Assembly (NCBI GenBank): GCA_024233865.1
Contig: JACKPA010000006.1
Location: 124,001-188,000, forward strand
Length of the DNA stretch: 64,000 nt
From: Leptospiraceae bacterium
Lineage (GTDB): Bacteria > Spirochaetota > Leptospiria > Leptospirales > Leptospiraceae
Direction: 5' to 3'
The notes beneath the pieces were generated by a model. It was given only the letters and a program-made list of their open reading frames with translations, was not told the DNA's origin and searched no databases. Each line of letters starts with the position of its first letter. Position 1 is the stretch's first letter. Shown one piece after another: positions 54,606-62,299 of the stretch. The position numbers and the translations under genes are program-made.

Positions 54606-55256
54606 ATGGTTTATCTATGTATGCTTTGTATAAATTTATTTTTTAGGGTTAAGTTATTTTTTTTTATTTCTATTATATTTATTTCAAATTGTACCGTTAA
54701 ATATATAAAAAAAGATTTTGATTATAGGGATATCCTTGAAAAAACAAAAAGAATTAGAATTACAGTTGATTTAAAAAAAAGTAATATTCAAAAAAATGAA
54801 GCAAAGATGCTTAGAAAAATGGTAAGAAATTATTTATCTCATCATAAAGAATTTATTGTATATCCTTCTACCAAGTATTTTTTTGTTCCATGTGAAAAAA
54901 AAGAAGAAGATACGGAAAATAAAACCGAAGTTGATGGAGTATTTTATTTACAGTTAATTGAAAAAAAGAGTGAAATTGGATTAAACATCTCGTTAAATGG
55001 GAGTTTGTATAAGTGTGAGGAAAAAAATCAAAAAAAAGTTTTTTGGGAAGGTTTGGTTGAAAACGAATATCCTATTGATACACAATCAAATCCCTCTTTG
55101 ATTAGAACATATACTGAAAAGTATGGGCAAAAGGTAGGACCAAAAGTGAATCCGTATTTTTTAATCTCTAAAATTTTATTAGATAAATTAGATAGCCCAA
55201 CCCTCTCTCCGAAAGAACAAATAGAAAAAATTGAGATTGAAGCTGAAGATGATTAA
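54606..55256 (+). CDS. Lipoprotein of unknown function
   Basis: The start is uncertain: ATG 54606 is the first ATG of the frame, and a TTG lies at 54594. Both are far upstream of the signal core (VKLFFFISIIFISNC). The lipobox is ISNC. The mature part of about 185 residues is Lys/Glu-rich, with beta segments (DGVFYLQLIEKKSEIGLNIS) and a conserved-looking pattern SLIRTYTEKYGQKVGPKVNP. It is divergent from the phosphatase gene. Unknown family. Confidence 0.65.
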   Translation: MVYLCMLCINLFFRVKLFFFISIIFISNCTVKYIKKDFDYRDILEKTKRIRITVDLKKSNIQKNEAKMLRKMVRNYLSHHKEFIVYPSTKYFFVPCEKKEEDTENKTEVDGVFYLQLIEKKSEIGLNISLNGSLYKCEEKNQKKVFWEGLVENEYPIDTQSNPSLIRTYTEKYGQKVGPKVNPYFLISKILLDKLDSPTLSPKEQIEKIEIEAEDD

Positions 55257-55307
55257 AAGAAAGATTTACAAATCATTAAAATTTTCCGATGATTCAAAAT
55301 AGATGCC

Positions 55308-56393
55308 ATGATAAACAAATATTTCAAAATCGTATTATTTATATTCATTTTTAATTTAAGGGTTTTTGCAGTTCCGGTTACACCGAATAGCATAGAATCG
55401 CTTTTGCAAGACAATAAAGAAAACTTTGATTTTCTCAATGTTGTTATGAGCAATTTATCACCTCCCAGAAGCAAACAAATTGTTTCGGGTGAGTCGGAAA
55501 AACATTCAAAAATGAGTTTTTCAAACTTTATTACTCTGTTTTATGAAGCAAATGAAAGAGATATAGACGGAAACTCTTTGTACTTTATGGGTAAGCAGAA
55601 GGGTTCTTTTGATGCTTTAAAACAGACCCAAAAAAATTTTAGAGATATTTTTGAATATGCAAATAAAAGATATTTAGACGAAACCAAGGGGTTAATTCGA
55701 TATGCTTCCGTTAAAATCCTTAGGAGTAAAGATAAAAAAGCAATCAAATTACTCCAAGAAGCTTATAATGAACTTAGAAGATCGGAAAATCAGTATATTT
55801 TTGGACGAAACATAGCCCCCTACTTAGTTCGACAAAAAATAGAATTTTATAAAAAAGGAATTAACTTTGCAAGGAAATCGAGGAAATTGATTTTAGCTTC
55901 TTTAATAGAATATAAAATTTTAGCTGAGGATAAGCCGGAAAACAATATTCAAGTTCCATTATTGCCTAAAAAGTTTGAAAGCGATTTAATTAAAGAGAAT
56001 AGCTTAAATGAATACGAAGGAATCAAGTTTACTTTACAAAGTTATATTGAAAACAGGATAATTAGCCGATATATCCCTATAATTCCTCCCAATACTGTTA
56101 TGGGTGCTGAAAAGGATCCGGAGAATAAGGTAGAAACAACAAACTTGGATATTTTAGAAATTCATGATGACAACTTTGGAATTATAACTTATGAAAGGGA
56201 CCCCATTTTAGAAAATTCCACAAAATCTTTAGCAAGTGATAAAGGTTTTGAAGTGGAAGGTTTGGATTCAAAGAAAAAATCTCCTCCGGAAGTGGAAGGA
56301 AAAGAACCAATAAAAGAAGAAAAACCTGCTAATAAAGGTGAGCCAGAAAAAACAAATACTGAATCTTTAAAAAAAGAAAACAAGGAGAAATAA
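55308..56393 (+). CDS. Exported helical protein with charged C-terminal tail
   Basis: A 361-residue protein with a signal peptide (FKIVLFIFIFNLRVFAV). The body is mostly helical (MSFSNFITLFYEANERDIDG, RYASVKILRSKDKKAIKLLQ). The last 60 residues form a Lys/Glu/Pro-rich disordered tail (EPIKEEKPANKGEPEKTNTE). It shares this tail design with the next gene. No recognised domain; probably a periplasmic structural or binding protein. Confidence 0.68.
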   Translation: MINKYFKIVLFIFIFNLRVFAVPVTPNSIESLLQDNKENFDFLNVVMSNLSPPRSKQIVSGESEKHSKMSFSNFITLFYEANERDIDGNSLYFMGKQKGSFDALKQTQKNFRDIFEYANKRYLDETKGLIRYASVKILRSKDKKAIKLLQEAYNELRRSENQYIFGRNIAPYLVRQKIEFYKKGINFARKSRKLILASLIEYKILAEDKPENNIQVPLLPKKFESDLIKENSLNEYEGIKFTLQSYIENRIISRYIPIIPPNTVMGAEKDPENKVETTNLDILEIHDDNFGIITYERDPILENSTKSLASDKGFEVEGLDSKKKSPPEVEGKEPIKEEKPANKGEPEKTNTESLKKENKEK

Positions 56394-56499
56394 AAAAGAC
56401 ATAGAAATAGAATTCCTATTTGCCAATATGGATATTTAAGATTTTAATAGGTGAAAAGAATTTATATTTTAATATTTTTTATTACAACGGGATGAAATT

Positions 56500-57459
56500 A
56501 TGAAATTATCTTTCTCGATTTTAATGTTAGTTATCTTTTCGGTTTCCGTATATTCCATTCAGAACCGAAGTGTTTTTAATAGAAAAAAAGCCTTTGATAC
56601 AAGGTATAAACAAATGGTTGAGTTATCAGAAGTTTTGCCTTTTGATAAAGTATCTGCTGAAATAGATAATATGAAAGAAATAGCAGATCAAATTACCAGT
56701 TCGTTTGCCCCAAAGGGTGATATTAGCCAGGCAGGAAAATATTTATCCCAGGGTGAAAAAAAAATAAGTTCTCTAGAAATAGATTATGTGGATTTTTTAC
56801 AAACGGACTCAAAAGATTTTATAAAAATTGCCTATGATTTGGTTCTTCAAGCTGAAGTCCAAAAGCAAGAAGAACAGAAGCAAAAATTAAAAAAAGAAGT
56901 TCCAAAAGAAGAGACTGAAAAATCAAATCTGCCTCCAGCAGAAAAAGAAAAAGCACCAGAAGGGACCGTTCAAGAAACGCCTCCTCCTGCTCCTGAAACA
57001 GCAAATGAAGAAAAAACGGTAACAGCACAACCGCCAGTAGAGGATAAAAAGGATTCGACTCCTAAAGAACCGATAGAGGTTGATAATAAATCTAAAAAAA
57101 TTAAGCCACATGGAAAACCAGCCAGATATCTGGAAATGGCAAAACAAGAGCATACTACAGCTTTGAAATTTCAAAAAATGAAACAATTTTTTTATGCGAT
57201 TTCTTATTACAAGAGAAGTATATTGTATTCTTTGCTGGCAATAACTTCCTCTAATAGTTCGATTCCGGATAAATACCAAAAATTCCATGATAAATGGTTA
57301 AAAAAAGAAATTGAAGAAGTATCATCTCCTGCTGGAGAGAAATCCAAAGCAGAAGGTGAAAAATCATCTACACCTCCCCCAGCAGATTCCGGATCTGGAA
57401 CAGAAGTTCCTGTAGAAAATATAAATCAAAACCAAGAGAATCAGGGTGAACCACAGTAA
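56500..57459 (+). CDS. Exported protein with Pro/Glu-rich linkers
   Basis: A 319-residue protein with a signal peptide (SFSILMLVIFSVSVYS). A helical segment (residues 25-125) is followed by a long low-complexity Lys/Glu/Pro linker (EKEKAPEGTVQETPPPAPET), a short helical module (GKPARYLEMAKQEHTTALKF) and a second charged tail. The layout resembles the preceding gene and suggests a span across the periplasm or peptidoglycan. It ends five bases before the regulator gene. Confidence 0.65.
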   Translation: MKLSFSILMLVIFSVSVYSIQNRSVFNRKKAFDTRYKQMVELSEVLPFDKVSAEIDNMKEIADQITSSFAPKGDISQAGKYLSQGEKKISSLEIDYVDFLQTDSKDFIKIAYDLVLQAEVQKQEEQKQKLKKEVPKEETEKSNLPPAEKEKAPEGTVQETPPPAPETANEEKTVTAQPPVEDKKDSTPKEPIEVDNKSKKIKPHGKPARYLEMAKQEHTTALKFQKMKQFFYAISYYKRSILYSLLAITSSNSSIPDKYQKFHDKWLKKEIEEVSSPAGEKSKAEGEKSSTPPPADSGSGTEVPVENINQNQENQGEPQ

Positions 57460-57464
57460 AAAGA

Positions 57465-58652
57465 ATGAAAATTGAAATGCTTTATAAACATTTCATGATC
57501 ACTCCTGTGTCCCATTTTCCTGTTGTAGATGAAAAAAGTAGATTAAAAGGTCTGTTTTCAAAAGAGAAAGTTTTGATGGAAATGGCAGACCTTGCTTCTT
57601 CCGGTATGGAATACGAGATGGTTCCTGAACACTTTTTAGATTTTCAAATCAATGAAAATATATTTTTATATTTTCAAAACCATAGTAAAATTCCCGTTTT
57701 AGACCTTTATGGTCATATAGTTGAGCACTGGGAAAAACCAAGGTTTTTAGCAGAAATCTCAAGCTTAAAAAAAGAAGAAATATCTCAAAAAACTGAAATA
57801 AATACCAAATCTCTCAATCCGGAATCAGAAAGCAAAAAAAATATTTTTAAATATATGGAATTAATTTTAGAAAATTTTCCGGACTCCTTATTTACTACTG
57901 ATGTGGAAGGAGAAACAACTTTTTATAATGAAAAGTTTGAAGATTTTGTTTTACACAATACAATTTTTAAAAATTCTTTTGTTTATGCTGAAAAATATTT
58001 TAAAGAACTTAATAGGAACTTGTTTTCAATTTATTTAAAAACAAATGAATTGGATGAAAATTCTACCGAAAATATACAAATTCCTATATTGCAATCATAT
58101 ATAAAGGAGTTAGATTTTATTGTAAGAATTGTTACTCTAAAAAGTAAAGAAAAAATTGTTGGATTTCTATACCATCTTGTTGAACCTAAAAATAGATTGT
58201 CAAGAATGGGTGAAGAAGGATTAAGTTTTCCTTCCATTGAAGAAGCTTTTGTTATGAAATTACCCTTGGATATTGTTATGAAAGAGGTTGAAACACATTT
58301 TATATATTATTCTCTAAAAAATAACCAAGAAAATATTTCTCAAGCGGCTTCACAATTAGGAGTTCCACGTTCTACTTTACAAAATAGAATAAAACAATTA
58401 AATATAAATGAGTTGTTTCAAAAAAATCTTGAAGACACCGAAGCACCTCCTAAAAATACAAAAAGAAGTAAAAAACCTGCTTCTACGGAAGCAGAAAAAA
58501 TTTCTCAAGAAATTAAAAATTCTAAAAAAATTACTAAAAAAAAGACCTTAAAAAAAATAGTTCCGAAAGATAACGAAAAAACAAAAAAGCCAATTGCGGT
58601 AGAAAATCCCGAACTTTCAAAGAAAAAAATTCGAAAAAGAAAGTTAAAATAA
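57465..58652 (+). CDS. Regulator with CBS-like, PAS and Fis-type HTH domains
   Basis: A 395-residue cytoplasmic protein. The N-terminal 100 residues resemble a degenerate CBS pair (MITPVSHFPVVDEKSRLKGL, KIPVLDLYGHIVEHW). A PAS domain follows (about 130-240; ENFPDSLFTTDVEGETTFYN). The Fis-type helix-turn-helix at about 285-315 reads NISQAASQLGVPRSTLQNRI. There is no sigma-54 AAA domain between them. The tail of about 75 residues is very Lys-rich and may bind nucleic acid. It lies just upstream of rho, separated by a gap that holds a good promoter. Confidence 0.8.
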   Translation: MKIEMLYKHFMITPVSHFPVVDEKSRLKGLFSKEKVLMEMADLASSGMEYEMVPEHFLDFQINENIFLYFQNHSKIPVLDLYGHIVEHWEKPRFLAEISSLKKEEISQKTEINTKSLNPESESKKNIFKYMELILENFPDSLFTTDVEGETTFYNEKFEDFVLHNTIFKNSFVYAEKYFKELNRNLFSIYLKTNELDENSTENIQIPILQSYIKELDFIVRIVTLKSKEKIVGFLYHLVEPKNRLSRMGEEGLSFPSIEEAFVMKLPLDIVMKEVETHFIYYSLKNNQENISQAASQLGVPRSTLQNRIKQLNINELFQKNLEDTEAPPKNTKRSKKPASTEAEKISQEIKNSKKITKKKTLKKIVPKDNEKTKKPIAVENPELSKKKIRKRKLK

Positions 58653-58665
58653 AATAAATAAGCAA

Positions 58666-58695
58666 TTGACTTTTTTTAGGGTTAAAAAATATTAG
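58666..58695 (+). promoter_or_regulatory. Candidate promoter of rho
   Basis: TTGACT (58666-58671) and TATTAG (58690-58695) are separated by 18 bases, about 84 bases ahead of the rho ATG. The long AT-rich leader could serve Rho autoregulation, as in other bacteria, but no specific signal is seen. Confidence 0.45.
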
Positions 58696-58778
58696 TTTAA
58701 TACTTGTTTAATTCAGGTTATTCCGCTTCTTTTTAAGCAATTCTTACAACTTTAAATTCTTAAAAAAATTATACTATT

Positions 58779-60215
58779 ATGGCAGCAAATAAAAAAAAAG
58801 AAGAACAATCTTTTAATGATGAAAATAGTAATTTTCATTCAGAGGATGAGTTAACTATAACATCACCTACACCAGCAAGTGATTTAATTTCCGAAACACC
58901 ATCTAATAAAAACTATAAAAAACGGAAAAAAATTTATGAAGGTCCAGCTCCGATTCCCATAGATCTTGTAGACCTAAAAAAGAAGTCAATTCAAGAGCTA
59001 ACTCAAATTGCAAAAGGCCTTGGAGTGGAAAATACAAACGGGTTAAAAAAACAAAACCTTATCTATTGTACTCTACAAGCCCAATCGGAAAAAGAGGGAC
59101 AAGTCCACGCTGCTGGTGTAATGGAAAAATTACCGGACGGTTATGGTTTTTTGCGATCTCCGGATTACAATTATGTTCCTGGTCCAGATGATATCTACGT
59201 TTCTCCCTCACAAATAAAATTATTCGGTTTGCGAACAGGCGATACGGTTGAAGGTCAGATTCGACCTCCAAAAGATGCTGAGCGTTTTTTTGCTATGCTC
59301 AAAATTCAATCTGTGAATGGAGAACAACCGGAAGTAGCCAATAAACGGGTTTTGTTTGATAATTTAACTCCTTTGTACCCCGATGAAAAATTTTCTATGG
59401 AATTTGATCCTACTCATTTGGATACGCGAATCCTTGATTTAATGATTCCTATCGGGAAAGGTCAAAGAGGTCTGATTGTGGCACCTCCGCGAACAGGAAA
59501 GACTGTTTTGATGCAAAGCATTGCGAATGCCATAAGCAAAAATCATCCGGAAGTTTATCTAATTGTACTTTTAATTGATGAAAGACCGGAAGAAGTTACT
59601 GATATGGCAAGAAATGTGAAAGGTGAAGTGGTTAGCTCTACTTTTGATGAACCGGCACAACGCCACGTCCAAGTAGCAGAAATGGTTATTGAAAAGGCAA
59701 AAAGGCTAGTTGAACATGGGAAAGATGTTGTAATATTATTAGATTCTATTACAAGGCTGGCGAGAGCTTATAATCAAGTAATTCCTACTTCCGGAAAAAT
59801 ATTATCCGGTGGAGTAGATTCTAATGCGCTACATAAACCCAAAAGATTTTTTGGAGCAGCTAGAAATATTGAAGAAGGTGGTTCGCTAACAATTATAGCC
59901 ACTGCTCTAATTGATACCGGTTCAAAAATGGATGAAGTAATTTTTGAAGAATTCAAGGGAACTGGAAATATGGAAGTCCATTTAGATAGAAGACTATCAG
60001 ACAAAAGAATTTTTCCAGCCATTGATATAAACAAATCCGGTACTAGAAAAGAAGAATTGTTGCTAAAAAATGACGTTTTATCAAAAGTGTTTGTATTAAG
60101 AAAAGTGCTTTCACCAATGAGTATAACGGAAAGCATGGAACTTTTGTTAGAAAAAATGAATCAAACTAAAACAAATGATATCTTTCTAGCTAGTATGAAT
60201 ACTGGCGGGATGTAA
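58779..60215 (+). CDS. rho: Transcription termination factor Rho
   Basis: A 478-residue hexameric RNA helicase that ends transcripts. An N-terminal acidic and basic extension of about 60 residues is followed by the Rho N-domain (LKKKSIQELTQIAKGLGVEN), the cold-shock-like RNA-binding domain (EKLPDGYGFLRSPDYNYVPG) and the ATPase core with Walker A (VAPPRTGKTVLMQSIA), LIDERPEEVTDMAR and Walker B (VVILLDSITRLARAYNQV). The Q- and R-loop region (PSGKILSGGVD-like SGKILSGGVDSNALHKPKRF) is intact. It is the first gene of a rho-rpmE-STAS group. Confidence 0.97.
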   Translation: MAANKKKEEQSFNDENSNFHSEDELTITSPTPASDLISETPSNKNYKKRKKIYEGPAPIPIDLVDLKKKSIQELTQIAKGLGVENTNGLKKQNLIYCTLQAQSEKEGQVHAAGVMEKLPDGYGFLRSPDYNYVPGPDDIYVSPSQIKLFGLRTGDTVEGQIRPPKDAERFFAMLKIQSVNGEQPEVANKRVLFDNLTPLYPDEKFSMEFDPTHLDTRILDLMIPIGKGQRGLIVAPPRTGKTVLMQSIANAISKNHPEVYLIVLLIDERPEEVTDMARNVKGEVVSSTFDEPAQRHVQVAEMVIEKAKRLVEHGKDVVILLDSITRLARAYNQVIPTSGKILSGGVDSNALHKPKRFFGAARNIEEGGSLTIIATALIDTGSKMDEVIFEEFKGTGNMEVHLDRRLSDKRIFPAIDINKSGTRKEELLLKNDVLSKVFVLRKVLSPMSITESMELLLEKMNQTKTNDIFLASMNTGGM

Positions 60216-60228
60216 GGAGATTTTTTAC

Positions 60229-60429
60229 ATGAAAAAAGGGATTCACCCAGACTATAAAAAAGCTATGATAAAATGTTCTTGTGGAAATGTTATAGAAACA
60301 AGAACAACTCGTGGTGATTTGCTTATAGAGATATGTTCAAATTGCCATCCGTTTTTTACTGGTAAATCTAAACTTATAGATACAACAGGTAGAGTGGACA
60401 AATTTAAGAAGAAATATAAAATGAAATAG
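60229..60429 (+). CDS. rpmE: 50S ribosomal protein L31
   Basis: A 66-residue zinc-ribbon protein of the C+ (type A) form: IHPDYKKAMIKCSCGNVIET and IEICSNCHPFFTGKSKLIDT. Four Cys residues (16, 18, 37, 40) bind zinc. It starts 13 bases after the rho stop, with a GGAG RBS. The rho-rpmE order is common in many bacteria. Confidence 0.96.
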   Translation: MKKGIHPDYKKAMIKCSCGNVIETRTTRGDLLIEICSNCHPFFTGKSKLIDTTGRVDKFKKKYKMK

Positions 60430-60783
60430 ATGTTGTTTTATACGATTAAGGAAGAAAGACATTTAATTCTATCAATTTTAGAAAATATTAAAATGGATAA
60501 TTCTAGACGATTTTCCAAAGAGTTATTAAGTCTTCTTGATGAAAGTCCTAATTTGGATTACTTAAGTTTTGACCTAAAAAAAGTTTCTTTTTTGGATTCA
60601 TCTGGAATAGGAGTAATTTTAAGGACTGCCGTTAAAGCAAAAGCTCGTCAAATCAAAGTTAATGTATTCAACCTTAATCATTCCATATTATCAATTTTAA
60701 AGCTATCGGGTGTTCATAATATTCTCAACATTTATGAAGATGAAGAGTTTTATAATGAGTTTTCTGAGTTTAGAAGAAAATGA
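60430..60783 (+). CDS. STAS-domain anti-sigma factor antagonist
   Basis: A 117-residue SpoIIAA/RsbV-like protein. The phosphorylatable Ser region is KVSFLDSSGIGVILR, and the rest has the STAS pattern (VNVFNLNHSILSILKLSGVH). The ATG directly follows the rpmE stop, so it is translationally coupled. It probably binds an anti-sigma kinase unless phosphorylated, and the SpoIIE phosphatase at 52374-54533 could reactivate it. Confidence 0.9.
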   Translation: MLFYTIKEERHLILSILENIKMDNSRRFSKELLSLLDESPNLDYLSFDLKKVSFLDSSGIGVILRTAVKAKARQIKVNVFNLNHSILSILKLSGVHNILNIYEDEEFYNEFSEFRRK

Positions 60784-60824
60784 TGTTTGTAAATTAATAT
60801 AGGATAACTTTGTTATAGAAATTC

Positions 60825-61514
60825 ATGAGATTTTTAATATTTTTATTACTTTTGTTTGTTCAATGTTTTGCGAGTTTTAGTAACAGAAAGCTTGTATATG
60901 CAACTAAAGACACGGCTTTTTATTTGTTAAAAAAGGAGGATATAGCTAATTCGGATTTACTTACCCAAGCTTTTTTGCATCCGTACAAGGTGGAAGCAAA
61001 AAAGCTAAAAGATATTCTCAGCGGAATCAGATATATAAGAAGTACCTCTATGGGAGACTATGATGATTTTCTATTTTCCGAAGAAGAATTGGATAATATT
61101 TCAAAGGATTTAATAAACGTTATCCACAATTTAAAAGACGATGAAACAGCAGTAGTTATATCCAAATACGATCCTATTAAATCGGTAATTTCTGTCCATA
61201 AAAGAACAAGTTTTATTGTGTGGTTTGATGCTTCTGGTATGAACTTAGTTTTTGGTGAAATTCAAAAGGTTATATCTAGAGACAAAGTCAGAAGCCAATA
61301 TGATTGGACTATAATACCTGAAATAAATATTAAAAGCAGCAATACTGGGTATGCCAGGCTCAATGAAAACGATAGACAATTTAAATTCAAGCTTATTAAC
61401 GGATTTCCAAACAAAAGATGGATCGTTTTTGATATGACAAAGTTGGGTATGTATAAATTTAAAAAAAGAAGCTCTATAAAACCTAAAAAAGTTGATCAAA
61501 GCGGACAAAATTGA
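60825..61514 (+). CDS. Exported protein of unknown family
   Basis: A 229-residue protein with a hydrophobic signal (FLIFLLLLFVQCFAS). The Cys after LFVQ could be a loose lipobox. The mature chain is a mix of helix and strand (SEEELDNISKDLINVIHNLK, ETAVVISKYDPIKSVISVHK, FIVWFDASGMNLVFGEIQKV), with a basic C-terminus. No known domain was recognised. It is 41 bases after the STAS gene. Confidence 0.7.
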   Translation: MRFLIFLLLLFVQCFASFSNRKLVYATKDTAFYLLKKEDIANSDLLTQAFLHPYKVEAKKLKDILSGIRYIRSTSMGDYDDFLFSEEELDNISKDLINVIHNLKDDETAVVISKYDPIKSVISVHKRTSFIVWFDASGMNLVFGEIQKVISRDKVRSQYDWTIIPEINIKSSNTGYARLNENDRQFKFKLINGFPNKRWIVFDMTKLGMYKFKKRSSIKPKKVDQSGQN

Positions 61515-61525
61515 TTTCGGTTTTT

Positions 61526-61562
61526 GCTCCCTTCGACTACGCTCAGGGAGCGTTTGAACGCT
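61526..61562. repeat. Overlapping hairpins containing a dispersed repeat
   Basis: GCTCCCT (61526-61532) pairs with AGGGAGC (61545-61551). A second stem, AGCGTT...AACGCT (61549-61562), shares three bases with the first. The two stems compete. The segment CTCCCTTCGACTACG (61527-61541) occurs in reverse complement at 47051-47065. It is much more GC-rich than its surroundings and may serve as a terminator before the ABC gene. Confidence 0.6.
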
Positions 61563-61624
61563 TTCGGACAATAAGCGTAAAATGTCCCTTTTACAAAAAT
61601 TCTTAAAGGAACTTTCAATTTACT

Positions 61625-62299
61625 TTGTTAAAACTAGTCAATGTTAATAAAATTTACAGCACCCTAGAACATACTATACATGTTTTAAAAAACATAAATC
61701 TATCCGTCGAAGAGGGTGAGTTTATTGCCATAATGGGACCATCTGGTTCCGGTAAATCTACTCTTTTGGGAATTTCAGCTGGTTTAGACAGAATTGATTC
61801 AGGACTAATATATATTGACGGGCAAGAAATTTCTTTGATTTCCGAAGATGAATTGTGTTCAATAAGAGCGCAAAAAATTGGATTTATTTTTCAGAATTTT
61901 CAGCTAATAAAAACTCTAAACGCACTTGAAAATGTGTGTTTACCTTTGGTTATTTCTTCAGATTTTAAAGAATCGGAAATCCGCTCCAAAGCAAAACTAA
62001 TGCTTGAAAAAGTTTCTTTAGAAAACCGTTTTACTCATTTTCCTTCTCAGCTATCAGGCGGTGAAATGCAGAGAGTTGCCATTGCCCGAGCTTTTATGAA
62101 CAATCCAAGAATATTGTTTGCTGATGAACCTACAGGAAATTTGGATTCTAAAAACGGAGATACCGTTATGAAAATGTTGTCAGATTTAAACAAATCAACT
62201 AACTCAATATTAATTATAGTTACACATGACCCAAAAATTGCTCGGTATGCTGATAAAATTTATACAATGAGAGATGGGGAATTGTCTCAAGGCAGATGA
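61625..62299 (+). CDS. LolD/YbbA-like ABC transporter ATP-binding protein
   Basis: A 224-residue ATPase from a TTG start at 61625; the frame is closed just upstream, so no better start exists. Walker A is GPSGSGKSTLLGIS, the signature is LSGGEMQRVAIARA, and Walker B is ILFADEPTGNLDS, the LolD/MacB subclass. The last four bases overlap the FtsX-like permease start. The pair resembles YbbA-YbbP, an envelope transporter of undefined substrate. Confidence 0.92.
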   Translation: MLKLVNVNKIYSTLEHTIHVLKNINLSVEEGEFIAIMGPSGSGKSTLLGISAGLDRIDSGLIYIDGQEISLISEDELCSIRAQKIGFIFQNFQLIKTLNALENVCLPLVISSDFKESEIRSKAKLMLEKVSLENRFTHFPSQLSGGEMQRVAIARAFMNNPRILFADEPTGNLDSKNGDTVMKMLSDLNKSTNSILIIVTHDPKIARYADKIYTMRDGELSQGR

